A stretch of 64,000 nucleotides of DNA, taken from positions 496,001 through 560,000 of the forward strand of contig OX235265.1 in NCBI GenBank assembly GCA_944472135.2, in the 5' to 3' direction. This DNA is from Trichobilharzia regenti. Lineage: Eukaryota; Platyhelminthes; Trematoda; Strigeidida; Schistosomatidae. Below, in pieces: positions 33,328 to 44,871 of this stretch. The translations under genes were made by a program, and so were the position numbers. Under the pieces are notes generated by a model that searched no databases, was not told the DNA's origin, and saw only the letters and a list, made by a program, of their open reading frames with translations. Within the stretch, counting starts at the first letter, position 1. Every line of letters begins with the position of its first letter.

Positions 33328-33945
33328 TCACAGGGAGTGGATGCATCTGCGCCACTGAGAACGATTTTGAGCCACGTCACCAATAGTTTCCAACCATAGA
33401 TTTTTGCCGTCCCGAGGACCCCAGCCTGGAAGTCTACACCTTCCTACGTGGCTAAGACCAACTGTTGTGGATTTCATTGACTGATGCCAAGTTTTTGTTT
33501 GACCGCCGCTAGCTTTTTTCCAGCCTGACCCTATATCCGCTAACATTGCTCGTCGAGGGAGGCGATGGCTTGGCATACGTAACACATGTCCTAACCATCT
33601 CAGTCTTTGTAGCTTCACGACTTCGTCGATTGATTTCCCCTGTTTACCTAGAACTCTACGCCTAACCTCCATGTTGCTCACCTTATTATGCCACTTTACA
33701 CGGGAAATAGAACGCAGGCACCTATGATCAAAGACAGCTAGTCTTTTCATGTCTTCCACTCTCAGTGGCCAGGTCTCACAACCATAAAGGAGGACGGAGC
33801 GGACTGATGAGCAGTACACCCGCCCTTTGGTCGATAGTCGAACATCTCGTCTACGCCAGAGTCGGCGTAAACTAACGAATGCGAAACGAGCCCCTTGTAT
33901 TCGTCCTGAGATTTCGTCAGAGATCAGCCCGTTAGGGCTGATGGT
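33328..33945 (-). CDS. Reverse transcriptase C-terminal domain of a non-LTR element
   Basis: About 205 codons open on the minus strand, longer than from the first ATG at 33819. It reads ISPNGLISDEISGRIQGARF, then SVLLYGCETWPLRVEDMKRL, AVFDHRCLRSISRVKWHN, LQRLRWLGHVLRMPSHRLPR and ends NRSQWRRCIHSL. This is the conserved C-terminal region of trematode endonuclease-reverse transcriptases (after the YADD box). It differs from the SR2-like tail found elsewhere here, so it is another LINE family. The lack of stops suggests a fairly recent insertion. 5'-truncated. Confidence 0.78.
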   Translation of the reverse strand, partial: TISPNGLISDEISGRIQGARFAFVSLRRLWRRRDVRLSTKGRVYCSSVRSVLLYGCETWPLRVEDMKRLAVFDHRCLRSISRVKWHNKVSNMEVRRRVLGKQGKSIDEVVKLQRLRWLGHVLRMPSHRLPRRAMLADIGSGWKKASGGQTKTWHQSMKSTTVGLSHVGRCRLPGWGPRDGKNLWLETIGDVAQNRSQWRRCIHSL

Positions 33946-33959
33946 ACTTCATTACTCTA

Positions 33960-34390
33960 AAAACAGTATGAAAATTTACTATACTCAGTATAAGCCTCTA
34001 CGTGGCTTAAAGACTAGAGCGTGTGTCACCCAAAGTATTTCTAACAGGCCTCAAACGTTTATCAGTGGCTGCCTTCGCTCTGTGCTAAAGATCAGATTGC
34101 CAGAAAGGATTAAACAGAAAAAACCACGAGAATGAACCAATTCAATCTCCACTGCCTGATAAATACTTATAAGGGAATGAATATAGATTCAACACACTCT
34201 GAGGAAGTCATCGAGTGACACCAAACACCACGCCGTCGAGTGGAACCCATATGAGAAAATAACCAGTTGGGCATCTGAGGATGATACAGAGGAGATCGTA
34301 TGAGGAGTCCAAGTAAGTCTGTAGAGAACTGAGTATAATGAAGGTATGCTGTTGAAGCTTGATGTTCCATTTGAAACCCAAGCGTAAAAT
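33960..34390 (+). mobile_element. Diverged 3' end of RTE/SR2-like LINE
   Basis: Reads VTQSISNRPQTFISGCLRSV then LKIRLPERI, equivalent to NKLQTFINSCLRSLLKIRWP, then the aatgaaggtatgctgttgaa and tgttccatttgaaa end blocks. Many stops. Confidence 0.6.
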
Positions 34391-34890
34391 AATTCTAATT
34401 CTGCTATTGAGTTACTGGTATACCAAGAAGAATTAATTGATTTTATTAAGCAGTGTGAAGGAAATAGAATAATACTACGATAAGCAAAACTCTACACAAC
34501 GAGGATAACAACTAAATATAGATTACCGAAGTTTTAGAGGATCTGGAAGATGGAAAGCATTGAATACAATGTCACCAGTGTGAGTGGCTTTCAACCGTCT
34601 CGTCAAGTATCGCCAACAATTAATTTTTTAAGCATTCGGAGGACCTCATCCAACTAATATGACCATTTCTTTTTGGATCATAGGAACTGTCTTTAACTTT
34701 ATTTATTGATGTCATGCTTTATTCTGACCACCGATGACTTCTTTCACATCTATTGTTTCTTATCAAGGAAGATAGGAACCTTTTGAGCATAGTACACATC
34801 TTATCCAGCTCACTCAACAAAACTGCTAGAGCTTTATTTATGTAGTACATTTTCGGGTGTAAGTATGTAGGGATTCAACTGGTTTTAAGT
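34391..34890. other. No recognisable gene
   Basis: Upstream of the calaxin-like exon; no TATA-type or repeat signal I can support. Confidence 0.4.
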
Positions 34891-35092
34891 CTAATCATAG
34901 ATTGTTATCACTTAGAGAGCCATGAATAACCAGAATGAACTACTGGATAGCTGTTTTACCCTCTTATTTGTAGAATCTTCCGTAGTACGCACCTATAACT
35001 TCATTGCCAGGGATCCAACCCTTGACCTCCAGGTTACCAGGCGAGCTTATTGACCATTCAGGCGCTGGTACAAAGTCCAGTGGCTCAAGAGT
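34891..35092 (-). mobile_element. Old SINE-B copy
   Basis: The minus strand has ggtaacctggaggtcaagg, ggttggatccctggc and gtgcgtactacggaagattc, diverged forms of the tRNA-like head and ribozyme block. The GAAA strand reads GTAAAA. It lies about 80 bases before the calaxin-like exon. Confidence 0.55.
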
Positions 35093-35170
35093 TCTAATTT
35101 TTATCTATACAATATATACATCAGATTGCTTTATCAATGTTTTTCCCTCACTATTTTTTTGTTCATATAG

Positions 35171-36036
35171 GCAGTAAATCTCGGTTGACATCATCGATGA
35201 CAAATGAAACGACAACAGGAGTAGGAACAATCACGACAACAACGACAACAACAACACCACCAGTACCTGCAGTAGCAATATCACCTGGTGGAGGAAAAGG
35301 TTGTAAATCTAAAAAATTTAATCAATATGGTTTATGTGAAGATTTAAATGCTACAACACGAAATGCTATTCTAACTTTATTAAAACAAGCTGAAAAGATT
35401 CAAAATATTCATTTTAATCGTACTGAATTAAGTATCCTGTTGCATATGTGTGCTGAGATTACAGATCGTCAGATAAGAGATTTAACTGTTGATGAATTGA
35501 AATCATTTTTATACGCCACACTGGATATTACAAATCCTTTCAGTTTGGATGGGATTTGTCGTGCAGCAATGAATAGTACACGTAGTTCTGGTGTTAAAAA
35601 GACAATTCCACCAATGAAATTTCTTGAAATATTATCCATACTGCTGAGAGGAAATATAACAGAACGTGCTGAATTGGCATTTCATATTATGGATTTAGAC
35701 TGTGATGGATTAATACGACGTAATATGGAAGTGAGAAGACTGCTGCATGATACATTCGATGTATCCGTGGCAGCACAAAATCCTGAAATTGATCCAGATG
35801 AACCAGTACGTGATACAATTAATTATTTATGCGAGAAATTACAATGCACTCTAACACAACCAGTATCCATTGATAAGTTTAAGGCATTAGCACAAGAAGA
35901 ACCATGGATTGTTGAAAGTCTAGTCCCGTGTATCCCATCAGAAATGACAAATCTTGTCTTTCAAACAGTATTTAGTACTCAAGTGAAATTACCTTCACTG
36001 GAATTATCACCACATGTAGCTCAAAAGAAGCAATAA
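35171..36036 (+). CDS. Calaxin/EFCAB1-like EF-hand protein
   Basis: The coding exon starts after a ttgttcatatag acceptor at 35170; codons upstream of it look intronic, so the likely start is ATG 35197, giving 279 residues. A Thr/Pro-rich N-terminus (1-40) precedes the conserved part. KFLEILSILLRGNITERAEL (141-160), AFHIMDLDCDGLIRR (161-175), EIDPDEPVRDTINYL (197-211) and EEPWIVESLVPCIPSE (234-249) match the order in calaxin, the Ca2+-binding outer-dynein-arm regulator of cilia. Of the EF-hand loops only D166-M177 keeps D-x-D-x-D-G, and its 12th residue is Met, not Glu; the other two loops have lost their acidic residues. Candidate poly(A) signals are AATAAA at 36454 and 36537. Confidence 0.8.
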
Positions 36037-36453
36037 TTAATGAATTAATTAACTAATTAATCAACCTGTAAGAATGATGCTATCCAAATAACAAGGAATT
36101 TTGGCAGACAAGAAGAAAAATCCTAATGAAATTTCTTGATTTAGTTCAGTTTTAGGCTAATTTATTTTCTTTTGGACAAAGTATCCTGGGTTTTTTTTAT
36201 ATATTACGCGTCAGACTGTGAACAGAATGTAAATTCCAAAGTATCATTATTCACTGCGTCACCGAAAGGTGAATACAGAATGCACAATTCACTCTGTTTT
36301 GGACCTGTTAGTTCATTTGACCTCCATCGCATTAAGTGATCATGTTTCCAATGAAACCGAAACTCAGTACACATTATGTGAAGCGTTAATATACTGCGTA
36401 TTGGACTACCGAGTATTAAATTCTGAACAGGTCCGAGCACATTATATACTAAC

Positions 36454-36459
36454 AATAAA
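36454..36459 (+). promoter_or_regulatory. Candidate poly(A) signal of calaxin-like gene
   Basis: AATAAA about 420 bases after the stop; a second at 36537-36542. No evidence which is used. Confidence 0.35.
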
Positions 36460-36594
36460 GCCATAATAACCGGAAAGTTTGACAAAATTACTCGTAGATG
36501 AAGAGTAAAATGCAGGAAGGTGTTAAAAGATAGTTCAATAAATGAAATTTATATTGTGAAGTATTTTATGCTGTTATTTTTATTCTTTTGAGTT

Positions 36595-37545
36595 AAGGGG
36601 TGGGATATAGGGCTTCAATAACACATCTCCACAATGTCATATCTTCTGCCATCCTCTTCAGCTAGGTCCACAAGTGACAATAATCTTCGGTCTCCTCCTC
36701 ACACAATCTCCTCCATGTCACTCTCGCACCGACGACCCACTCGTGGCTTCCAGTTCGGTTTCCACTCGAACGATGGCCTGCACTGTGCGTAATGTCATTC
36801 GATGGTTTCCTCAATGCCTGCCTGATCAATCCGTATCCATTTTATCGACTCTCACCTGCTGATTTGTTGCTAATTCTTTCTGGCTGGCCAGCCGGCCTTT
36901 CGATTTTGAATATGGAGCCAGCAAAGGCAGCTGTTGATAAAAGTTTGTAACTTTTTGGAAATGCTTTTCGTGACATGTAGTTCAAGTTTTTGATCTATAA
37001 AAGAAGAACTGATTGACTTCACATTTATGTTGAATAGAATCCGAATCTTGTTGTTCATGCAGGCTGAGTGCAGAAGATTTCCAAACTGGATCCAGGTTAA
37101 TAAAGGCGTATCTTGCCTTTCCGATCCTGTCTAACTTTGACATCTTCATCAATTCTGACTGATTGTGGTTGAAACGATTGTTCCTAGATAGGTGAAGGAA
37201 GCAAACACTTTCAAATCTCTCCCGTCGATGATGACTAATGCTGGTCGTTGTTGTTGATGGTGGTGGTTGATTATCTTCATCAACTCCGTCTTCACTATAT
37301 TCACCTTGAGATTTGTCTTAGCTGCATGGCAGCCTATTCAGCCAGTTTGTTGATTTCCGCTTGTGAGTTTTCAAGTTTTTTTGACATTAAACATACATCG
37401 TCCAAGAAATTCAGATCTTCTGGAGTTTTCTTTTCGGTAGTCCAGCGTACTTATGTCTCCTTGCTCCCCACAGTCTTACACATAAACCAGTCGACCATAA
37501 CTAAGAATACCATCGGTGATAATAGGGAGATATATATATGTAAGT
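36595..37545 (-). mobile_element. Diverged RTE/SR2-like LINE, 3' third
   Basis: The minus strand follows the same block order as 30.99-32.0 kb: a ggagaccgaagattattgt region, gttccactcgaacgatggcc and caatcttgttgttcatg. It reaches ttcagatcttctggagtttt at 37410, equivalent to the strand around the FADD box. No open frame. Confidence 0.6.
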
Positions 37546-38204
37546 CTAATTTTCAGATGAACAAGGTGATTAGTTTCTTTTTATAAATGTAAATTATCTT
37601 TAATGAACATATTATCCATATTGATTGCAGGGTAAAGAGAAAAGGTCATTCAAATAGGTTGTCATTTCTCACCATCTGAGATGGCTAAGACATGTGTTTC
37701 GTAATACTAAGCCACTGTCTAACTCATCGAGCAATTTCAGCTGACATCTGATAATGTGAGAAAAGAGTCAGTGGCAGTTAAATCGAAAATTCGAGTAAAT
37801 TCATAAGGCACCTGACTGCTGTTTTGAGCCATACACGGATATGTATACCACCCAGTTGGAGTCGCCAAGACATTAAGAACCAGTGGCTGAAGATTTTCTT
37901 TCAGTGATAAGGCTAGAAATAGCTCTCAGTGCCTGAGATACATTCATACACATTTTGGTTTCATAGATGCATGAGAGCACTATTATCCTCCATGTGACGA
38001 TTCTTTTTCGCATTTCTTTTCCCTGTTTTTCTACCTCTGTGGCCTTTCGGAGAAAGTGTGACAATCTGAACTACTGCTGTTCTGTTCAAATTTCTGCATT
38101 GAAAATTCAGTTCATTTCAATTTATCCACGAAACATAATCTGATACTAAAACACTAATTAATGAAAATAGATGCTGAAGTAGACATCACTTTATAATAAT
38201 AATA
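37546..38204. other. No recognisable gene
   Basis: No feature found. Confidence 0.45.
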
Positions 38205-38436
38205 ATTTTTCCTGCACGTTTCCAGTGGAACATAGGGCTCCAAGCTAGTGGCTTGAAGTTTCTGTAGCAGTGTTTAATTTTTACAGGATGGGGTTGCTAG
38301 CCTCATGCCCAACCTTTCCTCTTTACCAGGATTATTTCTGGCTCAGTGAGGTAAAGGAGTGTGCCGGCCGGGGGTCGAACCCCGGACCATGTGCATGGTC
38401 GGCAAACATCCTAACCGCTATACCACCGACGCACAG
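38205..38436 (-). mobile_element. SINE-A copy, tail type 2
   Basis: Minus strand: tgcgtcggtggtatagcgg head, ggggttcgacccccgg B-box, ggttgggcatgaggctagc body, tgttccactggaaacg tail with an AAT end. Confidence 0.82.
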
Positions 38437-38792
38437 ACACCACTTTAGTATCACGTAACTTAGGGGTTCTCAATTAGTCGTAATGCATTAACACATAAAA
38501 CAGGCAAGGGATCACATCTGTTTATCTGTTAATGGTACAGTGACTAAAACATCTTAATAAAAAAGAAATACAACAGAAGACACTGTGCAACAGATAAATC
38601 TTGAGTAGTAAATTAAGTCTGTACGGAAATAGACTCTTTTATTTTATTCGCTTAAGCTGTACTATCGCATTTCAGTACAAATTTTTCATCAAAGTAAGAT
38701 CAGATGAATTTTCATAAGCACAGTTGCTAATCCATTGCTGCTAATCCAATGGGATTTACCTGAGTGGATTTGCATGCAATCCCCGTCGGGAT

Positions 38793-39022
38793 TTGTGCGT
38801 CGGTGGCAGAGCGGTAGAATAGTGGCCGACCACGCCTCATGTGGTCCAGGGTTCAACGCACTCCTATACCTCACTAAGCCAGTGATAAGACTAGTAAAGA
38901 GGTAAGGTTGGGTATGAGGCTACCATTCCCATCCCGTAAAAAATAAACACCACTACTGCCGAAACTTCAAGTTTCCAGCTTGAAGCCCTATGTGTTCCAC
39001 TGGGAAAGTAAAGGAATAAAGA
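38793..39022 (+). mobile_element. SINE-A copy, tail type 2, damaged B-box
   Basis: Head tgcgtcggtggcagagcgg, then tccagggttcaacgcactcc where part of the B-box is deleted. The body and the tgtgttccactgggaaag tail are clear. Confidence 0.78.
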
Positions 39023-39395
39023 TAAAATAAATGCATCAGAAAAGTTGCATAAGCGTGATGCAGTTAAGTAATGAGATGAATAATCTAATGAGTAAGTCGT
39101 AATCAATACAGAACTAGAAACAAAGGGAATGAGATGCAGAATTATATTCTGCGACAGTGACTAAACTCTACACTTTATTATGTAAGAGTTAGAAAGCATG
39201 AAAAAACAAATTGGTTGGAAACAACAGGGGTATTACCATGATATCAAATACCATGGTTAAAGAATTGTCTTTTGTATACAGGGTTATGGTTCGATCATAA
39301 AGTAATTTTTTTTGATAAAACACATACACATACAATGATGCAGTATTACTTTCAGATGACAATTCGAGCGCAATTTATTGACTATAAATAATAAT
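39023..39395. other. No recognisable gene
   Basis: No feature found. Confidence 0.4.
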
Positions 39396-40068
39396 ATCTC
39401 GGCCCACAAAAAAACTTGGAGGATCTGGATTTTTGCGATGATATATGTCTGATTTCCCACAAACTGGAAGATATGCAAGTGGAAAGCAACAAGTTGGAGA
39501 TAGAAGAAGCATCCAGAGAAGATAGAGCTTCAGGTGAACATAGATAAAACAGATGTGGTGATGAATATTCCATGGGAAGTCAGTCAGTGCTACTAAACGG
39601 ATGGATCGGGGACTTGGCCAGTGCGTCATAAAGAGCATCTCAAACAAACTACAGGCCTTCATTAACAGCTGTCTTCGCTCAATACTCAAGATCAGATGAC
39701 CGGCCAGAAAAGATCAGCAACAGGGATCTCTGGCAATGAGCGAACCAACCGAGCAGGAACCGATTGTGAAACAAATAGGCAGGAAGAAATGGAGATGGAT
39801 TAGCTGGCCATACGCTGAGGAAGCCATCGGGTGACATCACTAGACAAGCCATTGCTCAAGTGGAACCCGAAAGGGTAGTGGCGAGTTGGTCGTCAGTGTA
39901 TGTGGGTGACTTGGAGGAGGTCATGTGAAGAGGAGATGAAAGTATGTGGGCAGACTTGGAGCGAGGTGAAAACGTTGGCAGAAAACAGAAGGCCATGGAG
40001 ATTAGCAGCTGAAGCTCTATGTTCCTCTAGGAATTAAAGGGAAATATAAAAATAATAATAAATAATAA
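39396..40068 (+). mobile_element. RTE/SR2-like LINE with internal deletion
   Basis: Starts at the FADD-box strand (aacttggaggatctggattt). After tgaatattccatggg it jumps to ggaagtcagtcagtgctact, skipping the YLG and integrity region found in the copies at 31 and 46 kb. It then follows the standard tail to tgttcctctaggaattaaag and an AATAAT end. Confidence 0.75.
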
Positions 40069-42085
40069 TGTCATAGTGCTCGCAATAGTCAATGAGGTAA
40101 ATTAAACAGAGACTTTCTGTTTATTCTAAAAGAGGCAGTTTCAAGGGTAAATATACGCAAATATACAAGATGCATTTTGACGCTTTATTTCACCGTTATC
40201 ACATGTATTCAGTGTTACTCAAAACTGCAGATTACTGACCTTAAATTTAATGACTTTCCTGATTTATGCTACATTTTTGTTCGGTCATTGGAAAGCTATC
40301 TCGACTAATATCTCATCCTGAAGAATTTAATTAAATGGGAATTTCATTCATTAGACTGGCACAAATCACACTTATTTGGCTACGAAACTCTGAAACTAAA
40401 TATTCATGTTTCTGCTTCCTCGTTGATGTATCTGGCCGGATGAGTACGCTTCATTTTAGTATATAGGCTGCTTAGACGCCTGCTTTGATATTGTCAGATT
40501 TAAGATTTCGAAGTGAATCAGTCTGTGGCATCTAGCAGTTAAATTTAGAAGGCATATTACATCCTATATGAGTCTCTTCAGATGAATACACCTGCTGCTC
40601 AGTGATTAATAGTGTCCCCATTAAAGTTCTAATCCATTAATATGATATTTCTGTTTAACTGTTCATGGAAGGTAAATATAAATTACCAGTCGCCGGGTGA
40701 TGCTTTAAGTCAGTACAAAACGTGGTGGTATACATATGCAACAGCAGACAGTTTGAAGTAGCATGATGGGTCAATAGAACAGGAAGGAGAAAAAAGACAA
40801 ACAGATAGATCAGTGGAGAACCTTTCAGAAAAGATTACCCCCTGTATTTGTAGTAGGTAGGCAGAAGCTGTTAATCTATCAGTGCAAGCAGAACTTTAGT
40901 GATTGTATTCCCCGTGATCAAGAGTTCATATTGACCTTGGCATCTCATTCAAGAGGAGACAGTTTCATAAAATGACTAATATATTTTCAAAATGGTCGGT
41001 TTTTTTTATCATGAAGAACGTTTCCCAAACGGCTCAATTCTTAAGAATGAGAGGAGAGTTATGTCTTTTCTGGATTATTTGATATATTTATCACTAACAA
41101 TAGAACGTTGTTTGCATTAAGTTGTTTTATAAAACTTCCTTCAGAATATTGATATGCGGTGTGTTCGGTAGTCACCATTTTATTCACATTCGAAAGATCA
41201 GAGGGAACACTTTAGGGATGTAACTTTGTAGAAGCTTACTAGAAGGGAAGGAGTTAGGGATAATAAAATGAGATTATCGATCAACACCAAACCCCTCAAA
41301 TAGAAATGAATTGTCACTTGTTGAAATTACTTTGGGATACAAGGTTTGAATTATGCCGAATCATCTACTTCTAGAACTTGAAAATACAACATCAAGATGA
41401 AAAAGGAATACAATAAGCACTATGTATAGAAACACAAACACTTTTCCGCAGGTAAGTAGGCACACGTTTGTGACTTCTGCAGTAACAAACCAGGATGGAT
41501 AACTTCAAGTCATCGATGAGAAAACACTGGGACAGTAGCCTATACAAGGCGAAAGTAAGAAACTGAGGTAGTTAAGATATATTGAGACATTCATAACCTT
41601 GAGTTCCTGTTAGCGTCAACAAAGAGCCTCCGAGGAACTTATCGGCAAACAGTTATAACTCTCAGTCACTCTTCTTTCCTTTGAAGAACAAATCTTTCCT
41701 TCTCAATTTCTGCGAGAATAGTACTCGAGTGGTAAGTCATACACTATGGTGTGTTAAAGTACTGTACTGGCTAAATAACAGCTATTTGGTTAGATTGAAT
41801 CCTGGATCAAATATTGTCCAATCACTTCACACCTACACTGAGATTATTATAGGTAGTTGATGTATATTAAAACATCCTATATAAATTAGTATTTTACTTT
41901 TGTGTGAGGAATTAATCAAGAAACTAACAGTATATCCTTTGCATTATCAAAAATATCTATCGGTTCGGTTCCTATCTCCGATTTAAGCCAGTAAACATTT
42001 AAAGTTCGAATTCAAGTTATGTGCCATGGTATACTTCACCTTGTGATATAACAAAGAAATAACAGACAAAACAAGTCATTCAAAT
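40069..42085. other. About 2 kb with nothing recognised
   Basis: No open stretch, tRNA-like box, long repeat or exon pair I can support. Confidence 0.5.
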
Positions 42086-42725
42086 GTTGGTTTGCAGGGA
42101 TTTGATTTGACTTGATTGATTTCAGGACTTTATCATGGATTGACATCGGTTGGAGAACCATCGGTTAACCAGCAGGGACTACTGAACAACTGTCTCGCCC
42201 TTGTTTGGGACTTTTCACGGTACATATTCGCAGACGTGGTTCGAACCCAGGACCTTCTGGTTACAAGGCGAGCTCGCTGACCATTCAACCACTGGGACCC
42301 GATCCGATGGCGAGCCTATGAGTTCCAACTTCTGCCAACTTACGACATAGCGTAACCGCTAGACGATTTCATTGGCGAGTATTTGTCCTCAGATCCGATC
42401 GACTGTACCCTGCTGGTCACAACTTCCCACTACAACCCAGGTAACTACCTACTTGAATGCGTCCGATTGCTAGTAAGCATCATATTGATATTCAAGTGTT
42501 GGTGTGTTGGGGTTTGATTCAATTGGCTACAGGATTTCATCATGATCTGATATCAGTTAGAGTTCGCCTTGTAATTGGAAGGTCCTGGGTTCGAACCGCT
42601 AGGGCAGGTGCACACTGCTCAAGAATCATAAACTAGGAAGAAACAGCTGTCCGGTAATCTCATTTTTTCCTATGGCCCTCTAACCGATGTCAGCTCATGA
42701 TGAAATCCTGTAACCAAAACAAGTC
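42086..42725. mobile_element. SINE-B inverted pair
   Basis: The left copy (about 42100-42415, minus) has tRNA-like head (ggttcgaacccaggacc complement of the B-box strand, gttacaaggcgagctcg) and ribozyme block (gtttgggacttttcacgg). The right copy (about 42540-42725, plus) has gttcgccttgtaattgg, gggttcgaacc, then actgctcaagaatcataaac, taggaagaaacagctgtccg. Opposite orientation as at 6.4-6.75 and 26.7-27.2 kb. Both ribozyme cores are degenerate. Confidence 0.7.
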
Positions 42726-43400
42726 ATTGTTTGACAGATAAAATCAAAGGTAAACTTTTACCATCCAGTAGTAATTGTGTCTACAATGTATGCATTAAAG
42801 AGGTATTTCACTGGTGAATTTAGTTTAAAGGATGCGAACTAATGCTGCTAAAAATTACCAGTTTAAGTGAATTCAGCTTGAAAATTTATTCAGGCTTAGG
42901 TGATGTTAAATGGGGGATTTCTGAAGGAGCCTTAACACGTTTAGTTTTACAAAGATGAAGAGACGGAGCAGCATTCTTTTTGAGCCTAAAACTAACACGG
43001 GTAATTCATTTCTTAATCCCAGTTTGTTGTGAGATATAAGCACAAATATAATTTACTCATTTCAAAATTTAATTAGTCCTGTGTATCACAAAGGTCATCA
43101 AAATTCGTTTAGAAGCGATAACTTTCAAGAATAACGGACTAACTGTTTTTGTAATCCAGTGGCTACTGCACGGGAAAATGAACTTGGTCTTGTCATAGTC
43201 GTGTTGCAGAGCTATAAATTCTTATCCAGGTTAAATTTCCTCCTTATTAATGGAATGAAGCTCAGTTATCTTCACATCATTAATTACAGATGTTTTAGCT
43301 ATTGAACTGGATGAAATTACGACTTTTATTGAGTAATCATTCTTCCTGACTGGTTTATTGACAGGTATTTTTTTAGCTTCGTGTCATTTCAAAGAGAGCC
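42726..43400. other. No recognisable gene
   Basis: No feature found. Confidence 0.4.
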
Positions 43401-43526
43401 ATTTTAGTGTCGGTACAAGTTGGGTTCCACTTTACTAAGACCTAAAAGACTAGCGAACAAAATTAGCAGCTCAAAGTCTGGGAGAATGAAAATTACAAGG
43501 AACTTGAAGAGTAAAAAGTCAGAATT

Positions 43527-43705
43527 TACCCACCTTTTCTCACTTTGCCCAAATCTGAATGCAAAGCTGCCCAAGTTTTGAACCACATATCCCAGCTATG
43601 AAAATAATTCTCCGATCTCGAAAAATTGGTTGTTTTGGGACCTGGGATATGTGGTTCGAAACGGGAGCAGTTTTCCGTTCATATTTGGGCAAAGTGGGAA
43701 AAAGT
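43527..43705. repeat. Imperfect hairpin
   Basis: The segment around tttgcccaaatctgaatgca and gaaccacatatccca (43545-43595) is an imperfect inverted copy of tgggatatgtggttcgaaac and catatttgggcaaagtggg (43642-43700). A G-rich run of aaaagtggg-like motifs follows to 43880. Could be a foldback or MITE-type element. Confidence 0.6.
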
Positions 43706-44871
43706 GGACTGTTTTTGGTCCTAAAATGATTGAAGTGAGATTAAGTGGGCTATTTTTGAAAATAACATTGATAAAGTGGGGAAAACGTGGGTAAAGGGGT
43801 CGTTGAAAAGGTGGGTAAACTTGGAAAAAGTGGGATAGTACAGTTTTTTGAGACTTGGGCAAACGGGAAAAAGTGGCTGATATAGTTAGAGTAGGTAAAT
43901 TATGTAACATTTACACCATCTTTTTCCAACCTATTAGCCGATCAAAATTACCCATTTAGCCCACGTTTCGCCCACATTGCACAGATGCATTCTCTGACTG
44001 GGATTTATTGCCGCCGATACATGGGTGTCACCAGATGGTTAAACCAAAAACCAAATTGACTTCATCTCAGTGGTGCTCAAGGAAGTGGAGGCGCAGCCTA
44101 CTGGACACAAAAACAAGAAGAGGAGCAGACGTTGTCCCAGACCACTATCTCGTACAAGGGACAATCCAAATCAAATTAAAAGCTTTCACGGAAACAGGGG
44201 CTGCAGATAGACCATAAGCCAAGTTCAACACTCAAAAGCTGAAGGCCCAGGCTACAAAGGACATCTTCATTGCAAACATAAGGGAAAAAGCCGAGACACA
44301 AATCAACACCAGCGAAGAGGTTGGCGTCGAAAAGCACTGGGACAACTTGAAAACGATGTGGAGTCAAACCTGCATAGAAATTCTAGGCAGAAAAAAGAGA
44401 CAGGACAAACAGTGGCTCACTACGGACACTTGGAAACTAATAGAAGAGAGAAGGACAGTGAAACAAAAGATTATCCAGTGCACTGACGAGCAACAAAGAC
44501 AGGAGCTGAATGCAAGCTACAATACACTGAACAAAAGAGTGAAGAAGAGTGCCAGGGAAGACAAAAGGAAATACTATGAAACCATGGCAAACGAAGCAGA
44601 ACAAGCTGCAGGCGAAGGAGACCTCGCCACACTCTACCAAACAACTAGGCACCTTTCGGGTAAAAGTTCGACACAGATTAAGCCCGTGAAGGATGACAAT
44701 GGAAAGTCAATCACCAAAGAGGTGGAACAGAGAAAGCACTGGGCTGAACACTTCAAAAGACTTCTAAATCGTCCGCCACCTACAACACGTCCAACAATAC
44801 CAACAACGGAAGCAGAACTACCAGTGAACATCGACCCCCGACGAAATCAGAAGTCCTGAATATATTATATA

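Noticed and set aside
35137..35170. N-terminal residues MFFPHYFFVHI of the calaxin-like frame
   Set aside because: This stretch looks like a polypyrimidine tract ending in AG, i.e. intron end; the likely start is ATG 35197.
36186..36485. Overlapping open stretches on both strands after the calaxin-like gene
   Set aside because: No domain; most likely 3' UTR or an unrecognised repeat.
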